DNA of 64,000 nt from Triatoma infestans (taxonomy: Eukaryota > Arthropoda > Insecta > Hemiptera > Reduviidae). Position 1 is the first letter of the stretch. Every line of letters begins with the position of its first letter. The translations under genes were made by a program, and so were the position numbers. Positions 53,703-62,734 of the stretch are shown here, piece by piece. The stretch is taken from contig JAAEAF010000221.1 of the NCBI GenBank assembly GCA_011037195.1, positions 344,012-408,011 on the forward strand, read 5' to 3'. A model generated the notes under the pieces. That model did no database searches and was not told where the DNA came from. It was given only the letters and a program-made list of their open reading frames with translations.

Positions 53703-54200
53703 CTAAGTTCTAGACGCTAAATTATTGAGCACAAGTAGTAGGTCCGGATGAGAGACGGCTCCGGAAAAGGAAAGGAACGTAGGTTTCCGGTCTTCGTTCT
53801 GTATAAATTCGATAGGTGACGAGTCCTCCATAATGTGACCTGCAGGATTTGTGCAAGAATAACCCCACCGCTTGGAGTGGGCGTTAAAGTCCCCAGTGGT
53901 CACTCCAATCTTCAAGTAAGCAATCTAAATCAGGCTTGTTTCCTGGAGGATTATATACGAAAGACACCTTGAATTTATGTTTTCCTTTCTACATCCTAAG
54001 CATAGCGGCTTCAAGTTTGTAAGTATCAGTCATTATATGAAGAGGTTGCAGGCTAGCAGTGATAGAACACTTAACATATACCACGATCCCCGAAGCAACC
54101 TGTCTAGCACGCTTAAGTGAGAATGATTGTGTATATGGAATACAGATAGTACAAGTAGTCTTTGTCAAATCGATGTTGAGACAAGTAGGAGATTATAACC
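53703..54200 (-). pseudogene. LINE C AP endonuclease, broken
   Basis: Minus frames give G-I-V-V-Y-V-K, V-Y-N-P-P-G-N-K-P-D-L, then T-G-D-F-N-A-H-S-K-R-W (catalytic Asp-Asn) at 53870-53900. The Ser-His-Pro-Asp (S-H-P-D-L) block is near 53740. Confidence 0.8.
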
Positions 54201-54254
54201 TTCCCTTTGGTTATCAACAGCGGGTATTATATACGTTAACTTTTTCTTAAATAA

Positions 54255-54480
54255 AAGGAAATATTGCGATTGGGTCGGATTTTGGAAACTGTGTTCTCTT
54301 TGGAAATAATGTATTATTTTATGGGCCCCTAACTATGGAACAAATATAGCAAACTGGTCGCTTAAAACACTGTGTATGTGAACGAGATATCTCCAAAATG
54401 AAAAATTGCAGGAAGCTCAAGATATTCCGTTTAGATAGGTAGACTGATATATAGGTGTATAGGGAAATCCCCTCCTGTAG
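54255..54480 (-). repeat. Dispersed repeat family D fragment
   Basis: TTGCGATTGGGTCGGATTTT, CGAGATATCTCCAAAATGAA, AAATTGCAGGAAGCTCAAGA, ATTCCGTTTAG. This is the reverse complement of the distal part of 18045-18440. Confidence 0.6.
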
Positions 54481-55329
54481 GGCGGCTCTACTGAATTCCA
54501 AGCTAAACGACCTTGCTAGCTCTAAATTTGCAAACTAGTTGATTATTTGTAATATTATTATTAATCTATAATGTTGTATATGATAGTCAGTGTTAAATAT
54601 CTATTTCAACATACCACCATCTACCTTGACAAATCATCTAGCACATACACAGTGCCTGTGCAATTAAAAAAGAGCTCTCAGTGCTTGCATTATCACACAA
54701 TGACCTGTAGTAATCTAGGATAAATAGGTAGTTTTAACATTATTTTTACTATCTTAGTTAAAACAAAACAAGTGAGTGCTATGCGCACAACATTCCTTTC
54801 TTCGTTCTTCAACAAATACAGAGCAATCCCTAATCCGGTCTTCTATTCCAGTGGGGAAGGGATCTCATACATTAAATATCTTAACTTACTTGCTCACTTG
54901 GATTCACTTACACATCAGCCCGGACACATTAATAAATAGCACGTTGGATCTCAAAGATATCTTTGATCCCCCAGGTCCATTAGAATATGGTATTTCGATG
55001 GACAGAAATGCAAACGGAGAAGATCTACCTCCTCCCTCAACTGATGACGTTCTTGATATACCAAATAAAGATTAGAATAATAAAGCACCCAGAAGTGATA
55101 ATTTTTAATGACGGAACTGATCAAAAATGTAATGCAATTTTAAAAGAAATGTGTGAACAGGTGTTAGACAAATGAAAAAAAAAATGTTGGGCTAAGATAT
55201 AGGGAAAAGAGAAAAATGCCGCAGGACTGGTATACCATTAACATTTGATATTAATCAAATTATATTAATATAATTATATATAAATATTAATATAATATAT
55301 TATATAGAAGTGGTTAGACAGATCCCCTC

Positions 55330-55560
55330 CTTCAGATTACTCCTAAACAAAATTTCAGGTAAAAGGTTTCAAATAACAGTAATAGTTTGAATAGTAATAG
55401 TTCCGGCACCACTAAACATGTATTTCCGGTCAAAACTCCATTTCGAATATTTTGACACGGCCTGATTTATACATCCAAGTTTAAAGAAAAACCTTGCAGC
55501 TGTTTTCGAGAAAATCGAAAAAATGCAGAAAAAGTAAGACTTCTGGTGGACAAATTTCAA
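55330..55560 (+). repeat. Dispersed repeat family D fragment
   Basis: AAAATTTCAGGTAAAAGGTTTCAAATAA, AAACTCCATTTCGAATATTTTGACACG, GCAGCTGTTTTCGAGAAAATCG. Confidence 0.5.
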
Positions 55561-55599
55561 GCTATAATTATCGTAGTGGAGGTATTATTGTTAGTTGTA

Positions 55600-56500
55600 T
55601 TGTTTTTAAATTTATAAGATTTTTTGTTATTTTTTTCTTCTTTTTTTAAAATATTTTATTTCACTGTATTTTTTTATTATTTCAAAAAAGTGATTGTAAT
55701 TGAAATTTGTGTATTATCGATTGCTGTGGTTTCTGAATATAAGGGTTGGGTTAGAACCTGGCTTTTGCTTTTAGTTTTTATTTTTCATTCAAAACAACAT
55801 TCCTTTTCCTATATAATTTTGAATGTTTTTATTTATTAATTCAAGCTACCAGTATATTTTTTGATTTGTATAATTCGTTTCTATCAGTCATCGCTTCCTC
55901 CAAATTTAGATAAATGTGTATAGCTTCTAATAATTTTTTTTTTTAACATAAATAGTGATTAAAAACAAAAATACAGTAAAATAAAAAATAAAAATAACCA
56001 AAGAAAATCTATAAATTTAGAAACAATAAACTAACAATAATACCCCCACTACAATAAAAATTTCAAAATTCTTACTGGTTCCTTTCAGTGTACCAGCAGC
56101 ATGCAAGTCAAATAGGGTGTGATAAATAATTTCGATAAATTAAAACTCTGAAATATTAAATTGTAAGAAAATCTCACAGCCCACAGTGTGTGTATTGCAA
56201 AATAATAAAAATAGAAAATATTCTAAAAACCTAAGCACATGGCACGTTAACCTAAACATAGCGAATGCTGAATTAATAAATAATAAAATTTAAAACAATC
56301 GTGTAAAAAACTGGCTGCAAATACAAATTAAGGTTGGTATTTTTATAACAAATTTTTTGGACATAAAACTTACATTTTTCAGCATGGAAAAACGTGTTTC
56401 TAATTTTTAAAAAATGTAATCTATTTTGATACAGTTTTTCTTGTTAATGTTATTACAATTAATGTAATCTTTTTGTATTTTTCCTGAAATAAAAGAAAAA
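55600..56500. other. AT-rich stretch, nothing recognised
   Basis: Long A- and T-rich runs. Short ORFs are low complexity. No element or gene is supported. Confidence 0.4.
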
Positions 56501-56550
56501 ATCTCTTGAAAATATCGCATGATGGGAGTCGAAACGTTGAGATATAAAAA
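56500..56550 (+). ncRNA. Decayed hammerhead-like motif
   Basis: ATCTC, TTGAAAA (for CTGAAGA), a degenerate stem II, GAAACGTT, then GAGAT, which pairs perfectly with ATCTC. Stem I and the 3' core are kept and the 5' core is mutated. Confidence 0.45.
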
Positions 56551-56994
56551 AGATGCAAAAAAATGAATAAAAATTTTTTAAAATGCCTGAAAAAAATGGT
56601 AAAAATCATGTCAACATACCAAGTTTGAATTGAAAATAAAAAAACTATAAACTACACTGAATAGAAGCAAACAAAGGAAACAAGAAGAGGCAATATTTCT
56701 CTAACACTCACACTTGTTGGATTGTTGGTTGTATAGATGTGCAGGAGGTTATAAGGTTAGGTTACTATGTGTGTGTGTTTAATGACAAAATGGATTATTA
56801 TAAATTATGATTAGATATTAGAAAATAGAATATAATAAATAGCATGTTTTGAAGGATACGTTATAACTAAATTTTATTAGTGGTGTTAATTAATCGTCAT
56901 TTTTATTCGGGGAGGGGGTGATAAGAAATTTGAGTATATTATACAAATAAGAAAGATAAAGTTTCAAGAAAGGCACTGCAAAGTTTAAGGAAGG

Positions 56995-57200
56995 TCAAAA
57001 GCTTTAAAAATAATAGAAAATGGTCTGTGTGTGAAAAGAATATCTCAAAAACGAAAAGTTGCAGGAAGCTCAAACTTGGTATTCCGTTTAGGTATGACAT
57101 CAAGGTTTCGTCAAAATTCACCAACAGGAAGTACACTCTACTGAATGGTTTTTTCCAGTCGCGATCTTCTCAAAAACGGCTCCAACGATTTTCTTTATAG
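56995..57200 (-). repeat. Dispersed repeat family D fragment joined to a hammerhead unit
   Basis: AAAGTTGCAGGAAGCTCAAA, TTGGTATTCCGTTTAGGTAT, CCAACAGGAAGT, GCGATCTTCTCAAAAACGGC, TCCAACGATTTTCTTTATAG. It continues directly into the unit at 57200-57412. Confidence 0.65.
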
Positions 57201-57412
57201 TTGTTGTGGTTTGTTTCGCAGAGCTGGAAAGTATCAGAGATATTTTCCGTGATAGGCTCCTTCTTTTTGTGGCAGTGTTTAACTGAATTTGCTCTGTGCA
57301 AATTCAGTGCAGTGTTATCACACTGTTTTGACAAAAACATCCTGATGATGGGCGAACGCCCGAAACCGGTCGATGACCACAAAAAGTAGCAGGCTATCAC
57401 AGAAAATATCTA
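57200..57412. mobile_element. Hammerhead-bearing short inverted-repeat unit
   Basis: AGATATTTTCCGTGATAGGC and TTTTTGTGG on the left are mirrored by CCACAAAAA and GCCTATCACAGAAAATATCT-like sequence on the right (57377-57412, with small differences). The ribozyme lies just inside the right arm. 58740-58860 starts with the same left sequence. Confidence 0.65.
57338..57375 (+). ncRNA. Intact hammerhead ribozyme motif
   Basis: Stem I CATC (57338-57341), CTGATGA (57342-57348), T, stem II GGGC / GCCC closed by GAAC, GAAA (57362-57365), CCGGTC with cleavage after C57371, then GATG (57372-57375), which pairs perfectly with CATC. The ACCGGT stem III is self-complementary, so two copies can pair to form a dimeric ribozyme. 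Every conserved core base is present. Confidence 0.8.
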
Positions 57413-57439
57413 TGATGATTTTCTTTATACTTGGTATCT

Positions 57440-58270
57440 TCTTCTTTTGGAGCGCTATAGCCCTGAAAGGGCCTAGGCCTCTTCAACCAGCTTCCTCCAT
57501 TCCTCTCGATCATGGACTCTCAAACGCCATCTACACACGCCCAGGCTCCTCAGGCCCACCTCATACGAGGCCTCCCTCGATGACGTCGATTCCCGGGAGT
57601 GCCATAAAGCATCCTTCTGGGCAAATGTTCCGGCTCCATCCGCTCCACATGACCTAACCACCTAAGGCGTCCTTGCTTAATGAAGGCTACGAGGTGCGGT
57701 TTCTGGTATAGACCTTTTAGCTCTACATTCGACCTAATCCTCCACCGATCTGGCTCCTTCACTGGCGCTTAAATCTTGCTGAGGATCTTCCTCTCCCAGA
57801 CATTCAGAGCCCGCTCGTCTTCCCTGGTCAAAATCCACGTCTTACTTACATAAGTAACTACTGGTCTTACGACAGTCTTATATACCAGTAGCTTTGCAAG
57901 TGTAGATAACGTTTTAAAGCGCAGCATATTGTGAATCGCGAAATAGCATCTATTCCCTGCTGCGATTCTCGCCTTAATGTCAGAGCTAACGTCATGCTGC
58001 TCGGTAACAACCGCTCCTAAATATTGAAACCTTTTACGCTCACAAATTTTCGAGCTCGATGAAATCTTCTTCTTTGCGGTTATTTCTTGCGGTTTTCCTG
58101 TATATTGTCTTGTCAGCATTTAATTGTAATCCAAGCTTCTTTGCCGCTTATTCAATCAAACACCTGAAAAGCTCCAGCTAAGGCATTCATAGTGCGCGCC
58201 GTTATAAGCACAGCATCGGCGTAAGCCATGTGCTGAGTGAGATCGTCCCATGTGGGTTTGTGCGAATGGC
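57440..58270 (-). pseudogene. RTE-type reverse transcriptase, 3' part, broken
   Basis: Minus-strand blocks in order: M-A-Y-A-D-A-V-L-I (Y-A-D-A for Y-A-D-D) at about 58210, Y-L-G-A-V-V-T at 58010, I-A-A-G-N-R-C-Y, L-V-Y-K-T-V-V-R-P-V-V-T-Y at 57870, W-E-R-K-I-L-S-K-I, W-R-I-R-S-N-V-E-L, R-L-R-W-L-G-H-V-E-R-M at 57650 and G-R-P-R-M-R-W at 57555. This is the typical RTE/BovB-like end. It is 5'-truncated and frame-broken. Confidence 0.85.
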
Positions 58271-58520
58271 TAAACTTGGTATACGATCTACATATATAAA
58301 TACTTATCACTTTTATTTGAAACATTTTCTTGGGAAAATAGATTTTTTGAGGGTTCTGGGCGGGAACAGTAGCGTTATGCTTTCCTCTAAGGTACCACTT
58401 CAATGTAACATATGGTTTTATCACCTACACAATATTCAATACACAGTAGAAGCACTGATAGAATTCCAAATTTGAAGAAAATTGGTTGACCGGAAGTACG
58501 GCTTTACAGAATTGTTTATT
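58270..58520 (-). repeat. Dispersed repeat family D fragment
   Basis: TTTATTTGAAACATTTTCTTGGGAAAAT, TTCCAAATTTGAAGAAAATTGGTTGACCGGAAGTACGGC, CTTTCTCGATAACG. Confidence 0.5.
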
Positions 58521-58699
58521 TCTTAGCAACTTTCTCGATAACGAATATAAAAACAATTATTGTCTTTGGACTACTGAAATGTTAGCAGAACACAGATAAA
58601 AAGGAATTTTTTGGTAAAACTGATTTCAGGAGGGTGATGTTAGGGTGGATGTAGAGACTGCCTTACTGGGTTCATTGGCTCACACATTCAGACATTCAG

Positions 58700-58870
58700 A
58701 TGTATGAATTTCGCGATCTTCTCGAAAACGGCTCCAACGATTTTCTTTATAGTTGTTGTGGTTGGTTCCACAGAGCTGGAGCAGAGTAGAGATATTTTCC
58801 GTAATTGCCTGGTTCTTTTGATGGTCATCGACCGGTTTCGGGCGTTCGCTCATCAGCATGTTTTTGTAGA
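58700..58870. mobile_element. Second junction of dispersed repeat D with a hammerhead unit
   Basis: GCGATCTTCTCGAAAACGGC, TCCAACGATTTTCTTTATAG, TTGTTGTGGTTGGTTCCACA, GAGATATTTTCCGTAATTGCC, then an inverted ribozyme block. The order and junction equal 57165-57260. Confidence 0.65.
58825..58862 (-). ncRNA. Decayed hammerhead motif
   Basis: Minus strand: CATG, CTGATGA, GCGAACGCCC, GAAACCGGTC, GATG. The core boxes are intact, but three stem II bases are missing and stem I has one mismatch. Confidence 0.6.
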
Positions 58871-59194
58871 TAACCTCTATCTCATTTTTTTGAAAGCCTA
58901 ACTAAACGTTTATAAACATAATTTTAAAGAATATGTGGCCATTAAGTGGTATATTCGCTTGAGGAGCAATTCTTGTGAGTGTTTCACACGAGGTTGGTTG
59001 TTTAGTTAAGCTGTTTTCGTATACACAGTATACATACGATTATATACAGATATACATACGATTCTCAAAATACATTTTTTTTCCACAATCTATACCAATA
59101 GGTAGACTGTACTTGTTATTCGGTAAAGAAATACCAAAAGAGAGTAATGCAAAATAATTATTCATCTTTTCTTCTATCTCTCTCACAGCCGGTA

Positions 59195-59470
59195 AGAGCA
59201 AGTAGTACTGGGATTGGGTCAAATTTTCGAAAATGAATTTTCACCAGAATTCTGTATTGAGGTCTCCTGAATACGAAAATAATATAGATTCAGCGAATCT
59301 GTCTGTATGTATTAACAGAATATTTCAAAAACGAAAAATCGCTGGTAACTCCAACGGAATTACAATCCATCAGACACGAAAGGTTTCGAGGAGATCCATC
59401 AACCGGAAGTGCGATTTTACTGAATGTTTTTCCTTTACTTTTCGCAATTTTTTCGGAAATGGCTAAACAT
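59195..59470. repeat. Dispersed repeat family D fragment
   Basis: TACTGGGATTGGGTCAAATTTTCG, TCAAAAACGAAAAATCGCTGG, CATCAACCGGAAGTGCGATTT, TACTGAATGTTTTTCC. Confidence 0.6.
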
Positions 59471-60599
59471 AAAAACCCGCACATTTATTTGATAAAAGTT
59501 TATTTCAGATAGTTTTGCGGAATTTGTGGCATTAAAGTATTACTACTTGTTCCCCCACCATCTCCATATCTGTATTCAGACAAATGAGTAAAATTTGAGT
59601 TTTCAAGAAAATTTATGATTTGTTTTACATAATTGTATTATTGAGAGAAAGTCTCTTACTGTTCCAGATCAGATTTTTGCTGAATATTTCCTTTATCTCA
59701 GATTTCCTTGTATGTAATAAACTAGAAAATTACCTACGGAAATATAAACATAATTTATTGTGAACTGTTTTATTACGACGCCAATCAGCCAAGAAAGCAA
59801 AAATACGAGTATAATATGGTTGTAACCGGTATCATAAACTGGACATAATATATCTTGGTCCATCTATATAAAGATCAGTTACGGCCGCGGTTGGTAATAT
59901 TATATAGTTGGTCAACAATGTAATGGCGAGCTGTTCGTATCGCTCTGTATGATGTTGCTCTTGCAAGTATGTGTGTCTGTTTAAAGTGGTGACTATTATT
60001 GTGTTCATGTAGCCCCGTGTGGCACTCACTCTGTACACACTAAACACAGTACATTCCTAGAACTGTGGATAACAATGAAGAGAAGGTTTTATTATGGTTA
60101 TGTATTGTATTTTGTTTATTGCTTTACTATTCACGACACTTGTGTGTGTGTTGTATATAACAGTGCATCATGATATGTGCGTGCTGTTACTACACTGAGA
60201 TATCTGGATGATTTCTACTAACACCACTAGGTGGGGGAGGTTTTTACTTACATTTATGTTTTCTAACAACTATAACCTATACTATTATATTCTTCTACTG
60301 CTACATTCAATTTTATTGTTCGCAAATAAAGTATATACCAATTTATTTTTACACTTGTCCAATTTGTTTTACATAAATACATACGTATGACCTTATTTTT
60401 TTAAATATTTGTGCACAATTGAAGATGTTCACTTCATGTAAATGTCAACAACCTTTGCCTTGTGCACACCATTCATCACATTCCTATTTCTTATTACTGG
60501 ATTACCAGCACCTATTTATGGTATTGGATACTGAAACGTGCAGCAGTAATTTAAAGAATATAACCATATCTCCCTTTATCTAGAACTGTGCTCTTTCTC

Positions 60600-60850
60600 C
60601 CTGTCACTTAAGTTTACTTTCTCTTATTAGTAGTAAGTGGCAAGTATTAAAATTGGGTCAAACTGTAGAAATTGTTGAAATTTCTAAACCGAAAATAATG
60701 ATTTCCACTGCTTGTTCCTGTGGGTGTACTGAACAAAATACCTCAAAAATAATACGCAGCAAAAAGTTCAAATTTTCGGTTAAAAAATCGTCAGCGCTTC
60801 AGTTTTTTTTGCGGCTGATCGGAACGCTCCAATGATTTTCTTTAAATTTA
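60600..60850 (-). repeat. Dispersed repeat family D fragment
   Basis: TTACTTTCTCTTATTAGTAGTAAG, AAATTGGGTCAAACTGT, and CGGAACGCTCCAATGATTTTCTTTAAATTT at the end. The SINE is inserted directly after this phrase. Confidence 0.6.
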
Positions 60851-61095
60851 CGGAGCGAATTAGCTCAGTGGTAGCGCACTGGAATAGCAATACGGAGGTC
60901 CCAGGTTCGAATCCAGCGAACTCCCCCTTGGAATTTTGTCGTCTTTAGGATCCTCTACAGCTTTCTGTTCGGATGTCGGCAGTGCACTGAGAAGCCTCCA
61001 AACATTAAGGTAGCTGTATGGGTCCTCTGGACCCCAATTTAGATAGCCTAGGGCTAGCGCTTTACCTCCCCACAGGCGACTTATTTTTTATTACT
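60851..61095 (+). mobile_element. tRNA-derived SINE, copy 4 (plus strand)
   Basis: The head GCGAATTAGCTCAGTGGTAGCGCACTGG contains a good A box and CCCAGGTTCGAATCC a perfect B box (GGTTCGAATCC). The body has TCCTCTACAGC and GGCAGTGCACTGAGAAG as in the other copies. It breaks repeat D, whose next phrase resumes near 61130. The anticodon arm is degraded, so this is not a working tRNA. Confidence 0.85.
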
Positions 61096-61129
61096 TGTAA
61101 TTCTTAAATTACTTTGTTGAAGATTTCTA

Positions 61130-61275
61130 TAGGAGCAGAGTAATGTCAAGTTCCTTGAATTCCAAGTTTGAAGACTATTGGTTATCCGGAAGTGCGATTT
61201 TACTAAATAGATTGCAGTTTTTTGGAGTTTTCTCGCAAACAGCTCCATTGTTTTTCTTTAAACTTGGACTGCTAA
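61130..61275 (-). repeat. Dispersed repeat family D fragment
   Basis: ATTGGTTATCCGGAAGTGCGATTTTACTAAATAGATTG, GTTTTCTCGCAAACAGCTCC, TTTTCTTTAAACTTGG. Confidence 0.6.
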
Positions 61276-61679
61276 CTGCACATATATAAACCAATCAGTT
61301 TATTAGCAACATTTTCGCGGGGTTCTGGGGAATTTTTGGATTTGGCATAAGTTTAAACCCCGTCAGTTAGTCCTGACTGAGAATCGCAGTCATACAATGT
61401 TGTACCATGCATGTATAAAGTGACATCCTTAAAAACTAAATCTGAAGCCCACCATCTCATGTCTTGCGAAATGGCGACTAAACGTTTGGAAAAAATTCCG
61501 AGTTTGAAGAAATCTGTTGTGAAACACTCACACTACTTTCTCCCCACTCCTTTATATAAAATATATATAAAATGGCAAATTTTCTCTAAACTCCAATTTT
61601 ACCTATTTGTCCTAATATAAAATGTGACGGTGTGTGATAACTGATGAGCCTACCTACTACCTAGAGGTAGAGAAGAGAT

Positions 61680-62035
61680 GATTATCTTATAGAGAGCATA
61701 CGAATTTTAAAGAAAATTGTTGGAGCCGTTTTCGAGGAAATTACGGAAAACTGAGAGAAAAACATTCAGTAAAGTCGCATTTCCGGTTGAATGGATTTTG
61801 CCCCTGGCCTTCCTGTCTGATGCGGTGAATTACCTAAACTGAATTAAGTTTGGGCTTCCTGCGGGATTTTCGTTTTTGAGATATTCATTTAACGTACATA
61901 CAAACACATACAGATCATCAATCGCTGAAAAAACATTTTCTTTGTATTCGGTAAAAACTCGATTTCGAAAATCTGTCACGATCGGAATATTTCTCTGACT
62001 AGTAGTAAGAGAGAGAAAAAAATGTCAACTAAATA
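61680..62035 (+). repeat. Dispersed repeat family D, well-kept copy
   Basis: TTTAAAGAAAATTGTTGGAGCCGTTTTCGAGGAAATTACGG, CATTCAGTAAAGTCGCATTTCCGGTTGAATGGATTTTGCCC, TGATGCGGTGAATTACC, GGGCTTCCTGCGGGATTTTCG, AAAACTCGATTTCGAAAATCTG, AAGAGAGAGAAA. It is parallel to 18045-18440. Confidence 0.7.
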
Positions 62036-62730
62036 TGAAAAGCTGATAATGTTTTCCATACTTATTCTTTTAAAACACGAAAAATAAATTTATTGCATAT
62101 AGTTAGAAATAATTTGTAGTAATTGGAGGAAATTGGGCAAGATACCGTTCAGAGAATGTGGCAGATAATTTGCCAGAAATAAATGATGTGCCTGCAGTAA
62201 TGGGGCTCTTAAGTAGAATGCTTACTTAAAGTAGTGAATACAGGAAACGGAAATCTTACAACTGCTTTACAAGTTGTTACAGTTCGTATAAGGCAACAGA
62301 GCAACAGGGACACATTATCAGCTACAATAATAAACGGCAGGTTATGTTTTAATCAAAAAATATACGTATTCTGAGGTAGTTAGCCTATCTTGGCAGGCAA
62401 TTTTTGTCCGTTGTGGCTCCATCTGTGGCGATTGAACGAACACGTCTGTAACCTTCCATATTCAAGGTTTTATACTATGAGATGATAATTTAGAGATTAT
62501 AATTTATGGTGGGCTGTTTGTGAAATCAATTGTAACATTCAATTTCATTTCTAAATATGGCCTCTTTAGATTTATATTTTTTTATTATTCGCAATATATG
62601 GATAAAAATTACAAAAAATCTCAACTGGCATCTTTTTCTTCAACTTGGAATCTACGGCATGCAATATTGCCGTAACAAAATATAGAGGTCAGGGGAGTAC
62701 ATGTTGTTAGAGTATGATTATATTAATATA
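62036..62730. other. Unassigned stretch
   Basis: No ORF, RNA or known repeat recognised. The composition is AT-rich up to about 62730, where the GC-rich element at the right edge starts. Confidence 0.4.
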
Positions 62731-62734
62731 TGTG

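Larger units (their letters stand above)
50780..54240 (-). mobile_element. LINE C, 5'-truncated, polyA-tailed, with RNase H
   Basis: Minus strand. A polyA tail (T-run 50780-50804) precedes the 3' UTR, RNase H (51309-51674), a post-RT region (51744-52160), reverse transcriptase (52145-53031), a linker (53093-53700) and AP endonuclease (53703-about 54200). The 5' end is missing, with no ORF1. Frame breaks are few compared with LINE B. A short 3' relative is in the first gene's intron at 7782-8035. Jockey/I/R1-like by domain set. Confidence 0.88.

Noticed and set aside
60851..60920. A functional tRNA gene
   Set aside because: A and B boxes are good, but the acceptor stem and anticodon arm do not pair properly, and the unit continues into a SINE body shared with three other copies.
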